The notes: a model not told the origin generated them from the letters alone. A DNA stretch of 64,000 nt from Inia geoffrensis (GCA_036417435.1 CM070903.1:86400001-86464000), one strand, 5' to 3'; positions 1 through 10,985 are shown, counted from the first letter of the stretch. A program made the numbers and translations.

Positions 1-300
1 TAAAATATTTTCTTTCTGTGATAAAGTCAGTTTCACCCTGGCTTATGAAACTTCAAACCCCCATGTATATGCCAGTACCCAGCCAATGTATTCATTTACC
101 ATCATGTGGACTTGGGACTGGGAAGGAGGATGGATGCTCAACATATTCAGGCCCAAAGCCTACGGCTTTCTAAGGGAATTTCTAGGTACTTCCTGTCATT
201 TGATCTTTCCACAATTATGCCACAAGGTTTGATTTTTTGTTCAATTGGCACCAAGTGCCAAACACAAAAATGAGAAGTTCTAAGAGCACCAAATAATCAG
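1..300. other. unassigned non-coding sequence
   Basis: I recognise no gene, repeat or RNA here. Six-frame reading gives no substantial open frame. It runs into an L1-derived stretch to its right. Confidence 0.5.
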
Positions 301-304
301 TTTC

Positions 305-960
305 TTTTCTTAAATTATATTATCATTATTATTACTACCAAAGTAACACATATTCTCTGTATCTTAAAATTCAGATAAACAGGGACTTCCCTGGTGGTCC
401 AGTGGGTAAGACTCCGTGCTCCCCATGCAGGGGGCCCAGGTTCGATCCCTGGTCGGGGAATTAGATACCATAACTAAGAGCCTGCATGCTGCAACTAAGA
501 AGTCCACACACTTCATCGAAGATCACAAGTGCTGCAAATAAGACCCAGCGCAGCCTAAATAAATAAATAAATATATATATATTTTTTAATTTAGATAAAC
601 AAAAAGAAGAAAATTAAATTTCCTGCTACCCCACAACCCATAGGTAACTAACGTTAGCATTTTAAAGTTTTGGAATTGATCTTCCAATTCTTCTATATGT
701 ATCTACCTTTTTCTCTACTTTATCTTTCCACTTTTCCCCAAAATGGGATAATACTGTACCACAGTTTTATAATCTTTTTTTCACATAACAACATATGAAA
801 TTTCTCCATTATCTTCTACTGCATCATTTTTTTTTTTACTGCAACATTTTTAATAGTTATGAACTATTCCATTGTATGGACATATTATAATTTATTTAAT
901 AATCCCTATATTGGGTACTAGATGCTTCCAATTTTTTACTAACGTAATCTAGTTTCTAAA
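305..960 (-). mobile_element. L1 3'-region relic, interrupted by a CHR SINE
   Basis: The plus strand reads as the reverse complement of an old L1 3' region: text resembling CCATTGTATGGACATATTAT near 870-890 and a 'caaagtaacacatattc' block near 338-355. The CHR SINE at 381-588 sits inside it. There is no open frame. The subfamily is not assigned. Confidence 0.5.
381..588 (+). mobile_element. CHR-family SINE, long type, shortened
   Basis: The tRNA-like head begins AGGGACTTCCCTGGTGG. A consensus B-box, GGTTCGATCCC, lies at 439-449. The body ends in (TAAA)n and (TA)n. A 12-bp TSD, ATTCAGATAAAC / ATTTAGATAAAC, lies at 369-380 and 589-600. The element is a Pol III-derived retroposon mobilised by L1 machinery. 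The inner body is shorter than in the full copy at 45200-45565. Confidence 0.88.
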
Positions 961-2501
961 AATAATTTAAAAATATTAATGAGAGAGTTGGAAATTTCTA
1001 CTTTAGTAGGTCCAAACCTAAACCCGATATCCAAATAGGCTAAATGCAACCAAGAAAGCTTAGATCTAAAGTTCAAAACCCCTTTGAACTCTGGCGATTC
1101 CATTCAAGTGCCTCAGAAGACCTGCACCTGTGCTGCCGCCTCCCCAGCTCTACCGGAATTCCCGAGGGGACCAATGATGCTACAGGATGGAGCAGGCAGC
1201 TTTGTTTTACCAGAACCCTGTGGGAGCATTCATCTTGGGGTTCAAGCAATGTCATGTTTGCAAAGCCTGAGTCAGAATCTCCACCACCCACCAAATGAAA
1301 AGCACTTTTACTATAGCTTTGTTTCAAGTTTTGCCACAAAAATAAAAGGACTGTAGGGGAGGGTAAGAGAAACTACCAAACTTCAGGCATCTTTTCATTT
1401 CCAGTTGGGTGTTACATCTCCTTCTGCTTCTTGGGTTCTCAGCACCAACTCTCATCAGTCACTGGAGCTGCTTTGACTCTCACGCAGTCCTAGACGTCCA
1501 ACCTTATACCCTAGGTGGCTTTGTCCAAAAGGAAATGTCTCTTGAACAAAAGCAGCAAAGCAGGAAGCAACTGTGAAAATAAGTCAGACCTGGCTGGGTT
1601 AGAGCGTCCTTCCCAGAATGCTGGCTTTTCCTAGTGTTGATGTTTCTGTACAAACAATGTAAAGCACAAAAGCTGGCAACAAGGATTCATTCTAAGGAAA
1701 GGTGAAAAAATACATGTGTGTGTAAATATATACATATTTCTTCACAAATATTTTGGAAACATGAGGTCCAAAGGAATGGTTAGTGGTTTATGGGGGAGAA
1801 AGAGAATGAGAGGACCTAGGAACAGGGAGAGAGGGAGGGCAGGACACACGAGGACAATTACTAGGCGGCCAAAAAAACCGAGGTAGAGAATTTTCTGCTA
1901 AACCTGGATTATCTCACTGCTTTTGAGTGTTTGCAATAAATACTTTTTTTTTTTCTCCAAGCAAATTAGTTACCAGAAAAATATCCTGCCTCCCAGCCCC
2001 TTGCTCTGCCTGACAGTACCTGTCAAAAAGATAAGATCTTTCAATGAATTAAAGAAGGTGAAAGGCCAATCCCTCCCAGGCATCTGGCTGTGATTTACAT
2101 CAGTATAATTATATCTTCTATTGCTGTGGGAAATTGACTATACCTACAGGGAAATGCTACTAGTATATAGGAAGTTTCTTTTTTAATTACTACAGAATGC
2201 AAATCTGCAACTTTATTTTTGGACCAATCTCATATTGTGCTTTGGTGGGGGGAGTATGGTCCATAAACATGGAGATATTTTTTTCTTCATGAATAAAAAT
2301 CTCAAGATAGAATTGGGTTAGTACTAAAGAGAAAAGGAAACCAAAAGATTAATATTAATTCCAGTAATTCTTTAATTGTGAATGTACATGCACTTACACA
2401 TTCTGGGAGGGGGTTATGTCTTAAATCCCACAAATCTTTCTCTATGTTTTATTTCCTTACACAAGATTGCTTACCAAACAGATTGTACCCTTGCAGTTGT
2501 T
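961..2501. other. unassigned non-coding stretch
   Basis: No family could be recognised. Overlapping frames of 84-90 codons at 1044-1356 lie on both strands, show no family features and are not called as genes. A small inverted repeat (agttcaaa / tttgaact, 5-nt spacer) lies at 1070-1090. A purine-rich run occurs near 1790-1850. Confidence 0.45.
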
Positions 2502-2516
2502 CTTTAAATCACATTT

Positions 2517-2716
2517 CTTTTTCTGCGCTTCGCGGGCCTCTCACTGCTGTGGCCTCTCCCGTTGTGGAGAACAGGCTCCGGGCGCGCAGGCTCAGCGGCC
2601 ATGGCTCACGGGCCCAGCCGCTCCACGGCATGTGGGATCTTCCCGGACCGGGGCACGAACCCGTGTCTCTTGCATCGGCAGGCAGACTCTCAACCACTGC
2701 GCCACCAGGGAAGCCC
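2517..2716 (-). mobile_element. CHR-family SINE, short type
   Basis: The plus strand reads from the 3' part (GCGGGCCTCTCACTGCTGTG) to the reversed head (CCACCAGGGAAGCCC), so the element lies on the minus strand. A perfect 15-bp TSD, CTTTAAATCACATTT, is at 2502-2516 and 2717-2731. The A-tail is almost absent, reduced to a few T residues on this strand. Confidence 0.93.
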
Positions 2717-2731
2717 CTTTAAATCACATTT

Positions 2732-3061
2732 AATCTGAGCTTTTGATGAGTATCATCATGCATTTGTAGTTTTGCTTCTTTGCATCATGTTCTACTTTTC
2801 TATCTTATGTATCCTAGAATGTTATCACACACACAAGTACATAAAAAAAAAAAACATGTCAACGTGTACACCCACAAATACATGTACACATATAAAATAT
2901 TTTTATTTAGGCAGAGTCCTGTCTACGTTCTTCATTTTTCATTGAAGGAGAGAACCAACTTTAACTATTAACTGGTTCTTCTCAATTTCAACATTACTCT
3001 CATGCGATGTATTAATTTAAAAACACAGGCTGTGCAGCTTACTGCCTGTGATAAATTGAGG
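2732..3061. other. unassigned AT-rich sequence
   Basis: Contains a short A-run and CA/TA-rich low-complexity text near 2825-2900. No gene or repeat family is recognised. Confidence 0.4.
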
Positions 3062-3081
3062 AAAGAAAATAAAAAAAGAAA

Positions 3082-3148
<67 letters not shown>

Positions 3149-3249
3149 AAGAAAGAAAGAAAGGAAGTAAGGAAGGAAGGAAGGAAGGAAGGAAGGAAGG
3201 AAGGAAGGAAGGAAGGAAGAAAGAAAGAAAGAAAGAAAGAAAGAGAAAA

Positions 3250-3305
<56 letters not shown>

Positions 3306-3493
3306 AAAAGAAAGAAAGGAAGGAAGGAAGAGAGAGAGAGGGAGGGAGGGAGGAAGGAAGGAAGAAAAGGAAGAGAAGGAAGGAAGGAGGGAAGAAAAAA
3401 AGAAAGAAAGAGAAAGGAAGGAAGAAAGAAAGAGAAAGAAGGGAAGGAAGAAAGAGAAAGGGAGAGAGGGAGGGAGGGAGGAAGGGAGGGAGG
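3062..3493 (+). repeat. (GAAA)n/(GGAA)n purine microsatellite
   Basis: About 430 bp of almost pure purine made of GAAA, GGAA and GAGA blocks. It starts right after an A-rich stretch, which is a common seed for such tracts. A 169-codon Lys/Glu/Arg-rich frame runs through it on the plus strand and is purely a product of the repeat. The tract is likely variable in length between individuals. Confidence 0.97.
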
Positions 3494-3984
3494 CTCTGTA
3501 AATGTAATTAATGCTAACTCAGCTGCCCCTCTTCTCTCATAAATGTTCTAATTTTGTCATATAGGAATGATCATTAGAATCTAGTTCACAGCCTAGCTAA
3601 CTGAGTTAGTTTAAGAACTGATCTGATGTGATCAGTTCTTAATGATTTATAACCACTTAAGCTAATTTAAACTATCAATTTAGACTCTGGTATGTTTTTT
3701 TAATCCAGATTACCTCAATGGCATCATTTGATGGATTTTTAATGGACTTTTCAAAAAATTCAGTAAATCTGAGCCTCCAAATTGTAAGCTTTCTCAAAGG
3801 AAATTCCAAATCTACCCCAGATACAAAAGTATCATTGTGACACTGGACTCACCCCAATCACTTGCCATCAAACGTCATCTGATCTATGTGTTGTTTAGAC
3901 TAGAGATCACAAACTGTCTCAGGTTAATGCAGAAAGCTAGCAATCTGGAATATATGGGCTAAATGTGATTTGCTTTATCTATGC
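3494..3984. other. unassigned AT-rich sequence
   Basis: No recognised family. A local inverted arrangement (aagaactgatctgatgtgatcagttctt, near 3612-3640) could pair, but it lies in otherwise plain text. Confidence 0.4.
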
Positions 3985-4150
3985 TCAGAGCTAGAACTCA
4001 TCTTGTTCCACCTTCTTATTTACAGGTGACAAAATTGAAGCCTGAAGATGTTACATAATGTTCCCAATTTCCAAGGGTAACACAATGGTAAAATTGGGGC
4101 CATGACTCAAGCCTCCTCAATCGCAAACCAATTTTCACATTATCTTCTAT
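3985..4150 (-). mobile_element. MIR-family SINE relic
   Basis: Reads as a reversed MIR core: a 'tatttacaggtgacaaaattgaa' type stretch followed by 'ccaagggtaacacaa'. Strongly diverged and without TSD. Confidence 0.5.
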
Positions 4151-5035
4151 GATGGAATATTTTACACATCAAGCTTCCTGTGGAACGTTATCACTCTTTT
4201 TGTCAACGGGTTTCTCACAGAGATTTCAGTGTCTCTTTGTGCGAGATATGTTCTGGCAGACGGTATTTTCCAAAGATGGCTGCAACACTATCCCCCATCT
4301 CACATGCTCTTGTTACAATGTATTGAAGTTCCTCCCATCAAGATGTGGGGTTTATGTCCCATTCCCTTATATCTGTCTGGGCTTTTGTCTATTGCAGAAG
4401 TGATGCTATGCGACTTCTGACACTAATCTTAAAAGCTGATATAGTTTCCCACTGGTTCTTCTGGAATGTTTGCCCCAGGACATAACTACCATGCTGTAAG
4501 GATGCCTAAGCAGCTAGGCACAGAAGCCCCATGAAGATGTTCTGGCCGGTAGACCCAGCTGGGTTCCCAGGCTACTGCCAGCATCAATTACCAGATATGT
4601 AAGTGAATGAGCCTTCAACAGTTGATTTCTGGCCCCTGACATCGTCACCCCCATCTCTGGATCCATTGACTCCTGGCTGCAATCACATCCTTTGTTGCTC
4701 ACAGGGTACTGAGAAAGGGAAGGGGAACAGGCAAGACTCCAAGGTAAGGACAGTCCAACTTTTTCCCTACTTCTTCCTCAACTTGTCCTCTGCTACTATG
4801 GGAAGTCTCAGCAGGAGCTACTTGGGTCCCCTCTTTTCTTGTCTCCAACCGTTTACTTTTTCTTCCATGGCTATCTCTTCTCTCCCTAAAGATTCCATTC
4901 AAATAACCTCTTTTTCCAAAAAGCCTCCCTTGAGCCTTTCACCTGGAATAGCACCCATATGCACCAACTAAGATTATATCAGCTACAAATGACCAATAAA
5001 AATATAAAAGCTGCTTGGTTCTATCCATATTCAGG
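4151..5035. other. unassigned non-coding stretch
   Basis: Several overlapping frames of 60-120 codons exist on both strands (for example 4603-4971). None carries a recognisable domain, and they overlap each other, so none is called. The 4740-4970 part has a pyrimidine-rich L2-like flavour that I could not confirm. Confidence 0.4.
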
Positions 5036-5640
5036 AATATGCAAATTAGGATGTTACCTTTTTTTTTTTCCCACCAGATTGGCAAAAAGTAGCATATCTG
5101 GTAACATTCAGTCTTGAGGTTGTGGGAAAGCAAATATTCTTGTATGTTACTCGTGACAATATAAGGTGGCCCATCCACTTTCAAAGGCAATTCAACAGCA
5201 TCTATTACATTTTTTAATGTGCCTACCATAGACTCCACTTCTCAATTACATTTCTAGGGAAACACTGGACAAAAGACATGGCAAGGAGTGTAGCTTTGTC
5301 TCTGTTAGCAAAGAATTGGAAACAACCTACATGTCACAATACAGAAATAGTTAAATAAGTTATGATACAGCCACGGCCTGCTGTGCAGCAGTAAAGACAG
5401 GATGAAATACATCTATAATTCAATGATACAAGATTTTCCAAGACATTATGCAGTTTAAAAAAAGGAGGCAAGTTGCCAAATGATGAATACAGTACAAAAC
5501 TATTTACATAAACTTTTTTTACTTAAAAACTGTTTCTCTAGGTTTATATATTTGTAAGTACATGTAAAGAGAAAGGTCTAAAAGGATACACACCAACCCA
5601 ATAATGGCGATACACGTAGCATGCAGTTTGTGGTTCAGGA
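5036..5640 (+). mobile_element. L1 3'-end relic (old mammalian-wide subfamily)
   Basis: Recognisable L1 3' landmarks occur in order: 'agattggcaaaaa' near 5080, 'aggcaattcaacag' near 5184, 'ttggaaacaacctacatgtc' near 5318 and 'gttaaataagttatgatac' near 5349. The frame is broken throughout. The CHR SINE at 5669-5798 inserted just downstream. Confidence 0.75.
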
Positions 5641-5668
5641 GTCTTTTTCTGTATTGTTTGGTATTTTA

Positions 5669-5798
5669 TTTTATTTTATTTAAATATTTATTTATTTAGT
5701 TGTGGCAGGCGGGATCTAGTTCCCTGACCAGGGATCGAACCTGGGCCCCCTGAATTGGGAGCGTGGAGTCTTAACCGGTAGATCACGAGGGAAGTCCC
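5669..5798 (-). mobile_element. CHR-family SINE, truncated
   Basis: Reversed tRNA-like head with an intact reversed B-box (gggatcgaacc) near 5733 and terminal AGGGAAGTCCC. The flanks TGTTTGGTATTTTA (5655-5668) and TGTTTGGATATTTTA (5799-5813) form a one-indel TSD. The T-rich left end is the A-tail on the minus strand. Confidence 0.85.
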
Positions 5799-5813
5799 TG
5801 TTTGGATATTTTA

Positions 5814-6144
5814 AAGAGAATCCCTTCATCTATTAACTGGTGTTATTTTAAATGAATTTTTACAACTTAGTAGAGTTGAAAAAAGAATTGCAGTACAAAA
5901 TAAGCACCCCAAGAAAGGGCCAAAACAGAGATATGAACAAGGTATTATGTGGCCCAACAGAAGGTGAAAATAACCTATTCTGTGAAATTTCCAATTCAGT
6001 AAACAGACCTTTATTCCTTTTTAAAAAAATAAAGTATATATCTCAAGTGCTCATAACATAGACACCCGGAGACTTAGAGTGAGAAAAACTACTTTGGCAG
6101 TCTATGACAGCTTTAGCATGCTCTTCAATTTGCAGAAGTTAGAA
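5814..6144. other. unassigned sequence
   Basis: A 69-codon frame at 5852-6061 has no recognisable features and is not called. No repeat is recognised. Confidence 0.4.
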
Positions 6145-6260
6145 TCAAAATTATGAAAACAGAAAAGGGAAGATGAGTGCCCTGCCCAGAATCATGTAAT
6201 AGTCAGTGGTAGGAGCAGAATTTCGAATCCAAAGGACCCACTGAAATTGATCCTGTGTTC
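6145..6260 (-). mobile_element. MIR-family SINE relic
   Basis: Reversed MIR core: 'tgccctgcccagaatcatgt' followed by 'aggagcagaatttcgaatcc'. Old, with no TSD. Confidence 0.5.
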
Positions 6261-6690
6261 AAATGAAGAGTCAGATGACTGTAGGTGTCAGTTTGGTAGG
6301 ATCTCCTGTTCTCAAGAAACAAGAAAATACGGCTGGCCTCACCCATTAGATGTCTTTTCAGGGCCATGGCGCTCATCCATAGGACAGCTAGGACTTTTTG
6401 GTCCTTCTTCCAGAGCAAAGCCACAGCCAGAGGCAGGTCTCCAGCAACATTCTGAGCTTGCTTCTCCAAGCTCACTCGTCTGCTGCACATCAGACATAAA
6501 CTCAGCCTCTGCACAGTGTGAATCACTGCCTTCGAGAGGTCCCTTTATGTAGCAAGGTGTCTGTCCTTATCTCAAGCTAGAGGAAGACCCAATGACTGGA
6601 ATAAATTCGCATTTTGAAGTAAAAGTCCATTTTACTCCTCACTTAGCTTCACAAGTAGAAAGTACCTAGAAGTGTTTGTGCGTGCCACAT
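6261..6690. other. unassigned sequence
   Basis: Open frames at 6203-6526 (minus) and 6247-6552 (plus) overlap each other, and neither resembles a known protein. No repeat was recognised. Confidence 0.4.
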
Positions 6691-7150
6691 GCACATTCAC
6701 GGCTGAAGCTAAACTTCTTGTCAGCCCTCATTTAGTCCCGACAGGTGAGTCAGAAGCCCACACTGGCAAGATGTGATGCCGATTAACTTGGCTTTTTTTT
6801 TCTCCCTGATTTAACTGAGACCTGTAATGTTATTTGATGCAGCTTTCTGTATTTAATTAATCTGACATTTCGGATTTTTAATTTGCATTTAATTTAACAT
6901 TTCAGGTTTCTAATTTACCAGATATTGTTTATCAAATATTCATTTCAGAGACTTTCACCATATATACAGTGCTTACCCCGCTTTAATTAGTGTGTGGTAA
7001 ATTAATTCTTCTATCCTTGCTCCTTCATCAGATACTGGATTAAAGAAGTTGCACTGTTTCAACACCGCACATAAACTCGTTTATTAAACCAAGATGGTAA
7101 GTTTCCCCGTGTATGTGCCTTGCTAGTCTGCTTTCATGTTTAACCTGATA
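6691..7150. promoter_or_regulatory. candidate conserved non-coding element (enhancer-like)
   Basis: A repeat-free block, unlike its surroundings, densely packed with homeodomain-type TAATTA/ATTAAT cores near 6853-6862, 6984-6990 and 7001-7008. It also has a perfect octamer ATTTGCAT at 6881-6888 and an AP-1-like TGAGTCA near 6746. Developmental enhancers often look like this. This is inference from composition only, since conservation cannot be measured here. Confidence 0.28.
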
Positions 7151-7569
7151 AAAGCTGCTGTGGTTAAAACCAGAAATCTGTTATTATTTAAAACCCGCTG
7201 CTTGGTTTGACAATGGGAGTGTTAAATTTTGTATTTGATCCAATTATTGGGTCCAGTTCTGCTCTTTTCTTGCTCCTGGATCTCGGCCACCTCCCTCCCT
7301 AGACTTCTTCCTCTATCTCCCTTCATCCACCTCACCACGCTCTCCCTCCCTGGATACTTGCTAGAATGAGATTGCACTTGTCAATGCTCTCTGTTAACTT
7401 TCCTCTAAGACATAGGCTCTCTCAAGTTACAAACTTGCCGTCTCATCCTTAAGTTTTACACCTTACTTTTCCTCTTACCTCCTCCCTACCTCCCTGCAAA
7501 TAACAACCAGTTCCCAAAGTGATACTATATTTAAATTTTGTTGGAAGGAATCATTGTGGATGGAGGGGT

Positions 7570-7700
7570 CTTGTCTCTCCTATTACACTGTAACCTATTT
7601 GAGAACACGTTTTTCTCAACTCTGCATCCCAAACAGGGCCTACCTAGCATAATGACTTACACAAATGGGGAAACACTAAACGTTTGTTGGATATCTGGAT
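7570..7700 (+). mobile_element. L2 3'-end relic
   Basis: Degraded match to the L2 3' tail: 'gaacacgtttttctcaactctgcatccc', then 'cctagcataatgact', then 'aaacgtttgttgg'. Low confidence because of divergence. Confidence 0.35.
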
Positions 7701-7734
7701 AAATGGATGGATAGATGGATAGAGGCATGGATAG
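7696..7734 (+). repeat. short (GGAT)n tract
   Basis: Imperfect GGAT/GATA repeats continue from the L2-like tail, as often happens at L2 ends. Confidence 0.7.
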
Positions 7735-7749
7735 CAAGATCTCTACTGT

Positions 7750-7950
7750 GACTGGCACCACACGAGTTCTTTAAACGGTGCTTTCTCATATGAATATTTC
7801 TCATAATGAGGAAGTATCCCCATTTAACTGATGAAAACACTGAGGCCCAGAGATTTAAGTAAGGTTTTACTCATGATCTCATGGCTAACAAGTAGCTGAG
7901 CCCAAATTCGAACCCCGATCTGTTCGATACCCCTGTGCTTACTGCACTTG
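7750..7950 (-). mobile_element. MIR-family SINE relic
   Basis: Clear reversed MIR: 'atccccatttaactgatga', 'actgaggcccagag', 'tcatggctaacaagtagctg', then reversed tRNA-like text 'aattcgaaccccgatctg'. About 200 bp, so most of the element is present. Confidence 0.8.
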
Positions 7951-7982
7951 GGCAGGACCGGCTACATAATTGGTAGGACTGC

Positions 7983-8313
7983 TATGATTGAAAGTGTCCC
8001 CCCCAAATTCATACTGTTGAACTCCTAATGCCCAAAGTGATAGTGTCGGGAGGTGGAAACTTTGGTAGGTGGTTAGGTCCTGAGAGCAGAGCTAATCTCA
8101 TGAATGAGAGAGACCCTGGGAGACCCCTCACCCCTTCTACCACATGAGGATACAATGAGAAGTCTGCAGCCCCCAAAGAGGGCCCTCACCTGACCATGCT
8201 GGCTTCCTGATCTCTGACTTCCAACCTCCAGCATTGTGAGAAATACGTTTCTGTGGTTTCTAAGCTGCCCAGTCTATCATATTTTGTTATTGCAGCCCCA
8301 GCAGACTAAGACA
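7983..8313 (+). mobile_element. MaLR-type solo LTR (MLT1/MST-like)
   Basis: About 330 bp with typical MaLR LTR text: 'cccaaattcatactgttga', 'cattgtgagaaatacgtttc', and an end at 'gcagactaagaca'. No internal region is present, so it is a solo LTR. It is non-coding. The subfamily is unresolved by eye. Confidence 0.72.
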
Positions 8314-9394
8314 GGGGCCCAGTGCGAGATTAAAATGTGGATGCCTCGTTCGAAAATTACGAATAATTTCAAGAGAGTGACAGCAGAGCCTTAAACCTCA
8401 CAAAGTCTGTAGGTCTTCACAGGTCACACACCCACGAAGCCAGCCCTGTACCTGGGGCTGAACCATAGTCATTACCAAGCTTCCAGCTCCTCACTCCCAG
8501 CCTGCCATCCAGCCCATCTGTCAGAGGCAGAAGCACACCAGCCTCGCCCCATCTACAGACAGGAAATTTGAACCTTGTTCAGATGCTAGTGGTCATAAGT
8601 TAGATACACCCCCTGAAACAGATTGGGAATGACTGTGGGCAAAGAACACCTCAAAATATGTTATTGTCATATTCTGCATGCCTATCACCACAAACACTAC
8701 CCCATTACCCCAACCAGGGATGGCGATGGGAACTAGGGAAACAGTGTGCTTTGCTCTGCAATTCCTCACAGACCAACCAAATAAAACAAGGTCTCTAAGA
8801 ATAGGTATCCTGCCTTTGCTACTCCACTGAAACAGATTAAATACGGAGGCAGGTAAGGAAGAGCCAGATGGGAGGTGGAAACCATAAGAAGTAAAGGGGG
8901 AAGAGTACAGTATTCAAGCTCCTGAGAGCTGGAGCTGACAGTGGTGTCCCAGAAAGGATTCTCTCTTTAAACTTCCATAAGCCAATATCAGGGCCAGTTT
9001 GGTGTGAGCCAAGTCTAAGGGGTCCTAGTGTGAAACTCAACACTTTATAGGCCACAAGCTAAATGACTTCTCCTCCCACCCCTATGGCCATCTCCCTGTG
9101 GCTACTATTCTTTTCAAAGGAAAGATAATGACATGTTGATGGCTATTTAAAGAAATCCTTAAGACAACAATTTCAGAGGTGGTGGCCATTGATAAGATAT
9201 CACAAAGCAGGGACAAGAAAGTCTTTGAAATCTTGTGGAACAACTGCAAGGTGGTAATGGCAACTCTGCTTGGGACCTAGCAGAGCGTGTTAAAGGCCTA
9301 CAGATAATAAAAGCAGCACTGAGGTCATTCAAGATGAGAGCATGCACCAAGTTAGGGGCAAACACTTACTCTTTGACTAGTGAAGGCCACGTTT
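8314..9394. other. unassigned non-coding stretch
   Basis: About 1.1 kb in which I recognise no repeat. Frames of 68-78 codons (8837-9055, 9159-9365, 9235-9471) overlap on opposite strands and show no family features. Confidence 0.4.
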
Positions 9395-9475
9395 TGGTGT
9401 CCTTGAGGGCAGGTCTCACGTCTGTCTTGTTCCTTGAAGAGTCCCCAGGATCTAATGCAGTCACTCAATAAATGT
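9395..9475 (+). mobile_element. L2 3'-tail relic
   Basis: Short match to the L2 end: 'gggcaggtctcacgtctgtc', then 'agtcactcaataaatgt'. Confidence 0.5.
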
Positions 9476-9842
9476 GGGAGGATAGAAGCAAAGGAAAATG
9501 TTCCAAGAGGAAAGATGAGATGAGTTTAGAAGGCACAACTGCAAGTGTCTTTCCTTTGTCATTTTAATTTATTTCCAAAAATAGATGATGGCATTTGTAT
9601 AAATTCTTTGCTGAGTTGTAGTTTAGTGTTTTATACATATCACATTTAACTGCATCTCTTAGGAACTTGGGTGCCATCGCTGTCACCTAAAGTCCAGAAT
9701 TGAAGTGTCAACATTTGACTTTCCCATTATCTCGCCACCTTGAACAGCTGCAGTGTTCCTGGCATTTCCCTACTGGATGACAAGTGCCAGTGCCTGGGTG
9801 GTTGTCAGCCAGGAGGCCCTGTCATTTGCTACAAGACATTCT

Positions 9843-10690
9843 TTTTTAAATAAGTTTTTCATTCTGGATTAACTTTAGATTTCCAGAAAAGTGACAGAAA
9901 TGGTAAAGAGTTCTCACATATTCCTTATCTAGTTTCCCATAGTGTTAACATCTTGCATATCTATGGTAACTTTATTAAAACTAAGACATTAACATTGGTA
10001 CATTACTGTTAACTAAAATCCAGAATTTATTCAGATTTCACCAGCTTTTCCATTAATGTCCTTTTTTAAAAAAAATAATAGACTTTATTTTTTTGAGGTA
10101 CAGTTTTAGATTTACAGAAAAATTGAGCAGGTAGTACCAGTCCTACATACCCATCCCATTCCAGCCTCTCCACACCTTGCACACAGCTCCTCCTATTATT
10201 AACACCTTGTGTTAGTGTAGTACATTTGTTAAAGTAATGAGCTAACATTGATACACTATTATCAACTAAAGTTTATAGTTTGCATTAAGGTTCACGTTTC
10301 GTGTTGTACAGTTCTATGGGTTTTGACAGCTGACTAATGACACATTTATCTACCATTACCATATCGTACAGAATAATTTCACCGCCCTAAAGAGCCCCTG
10401 TACTTCACTATTCCTCCCTCTCCTCTCTCTCCTGGAACTCCTGACAGCCACTCATTTTTTTACTGTCTCTTTTCTGAAGTCTCATATAGTTGGAATCATA
10501 CAGTATATGTAGCCTTTTTAAATTGACTTCCTTCACTTAGCGATGTACACTTAATATGTCCATGTCTTTTCATGGCTTGAGTAATGTCCTTTTCTGTTTC
10601 AGGATCTAATTCAGGGTACCGCATTTAGTATGGAGGCATTTTTAACAATCCCTTTTCTACAGTCTCTTTTCAAAGCAAGAAATTCAATTT
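9843..10690 (-). mobile_element. older L1 3'-region relic, split by a second L1
   Basis: Both flanks (9843-10067 and 10594-10690) read as one antisense L1 3' segment: 'tttcaccagcttttccattaatgtcc' on the left continues to 'tttctgtttcaggatctaattc' on the right. The inner L1 at 10068-10581 separates them. Confidence 0.72.
10068..10581 (-). mobile_element. L1 3' fragment inserted into an older L1
   Basis: Antisense L1 text runs from 'gactttatttttttgaggta' through 'gttggaatcatacagtatatg' to 'ccatgtcttttcatggcttg'. The 12-bp TSD TAATGTCCTTTT is present at 10054-10065 and 10582-10593, marking a separate insertion. The same subfamily recurs at 47250-49010. Confidence 0.8.
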
Positions 10691-10739
10691 AGCGTCCTTT
10701 GGCAATCTTCTTTTTGACACTTAATGTTGTATTTATTTC

Positions 10740-10985
10740 TCTAACAAATATTTGAGCTCTTATGTGCCAGGCATTATCTTAAGCAAGGAATACACAGATA
10801 TGAGCAAGCTATACAAGATCCTTGCTCCCATAGACTTTAAAAACCATTCCTAAAATTACTATTAATGGCTGCATACTATTCCATTTTATCAATTTATGTT
10901 GGAACAAATCGTCTCCGAAATTTCCGTTTTTAATAACACCATGATGAATACAAATCTTTGGCTACCATTCATTATGTCCTAGGAG
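10740..10985 (-). mobile_element. L2 and L1 fragments
   Basis: 10740-10840 resembles a reversed L2 tail ('cttatgtgccaggcattatct'). 10845-10965 resembles antisense L1 ('ggctgcatactattccatttt'). Both are short and diverged, and the join between them is approximate. Confidence 0.5.

Noticed and set aside
382..460. tRNA gene suggested by the tRNA-like SINE heads
   Set aside because: The A/B-box-like text lacks a full cloverleaf and continues into a SINE body with tail and TSD. It is a tRNA-derived retroposon, not a tRNA gene.
3062..3493. CRISPR-like or tandem-spacer array
   Set aside because: The repetition is a simple tetranucleotide microsatellite with no unique spacers. The organism is a mammal.
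3002..3511. 169-residue Lys/Glu/Arg-rich open frame
   Set aside because: It is the translation of the GAAA/GGAA microsatellite and has no non-repeat coding content.
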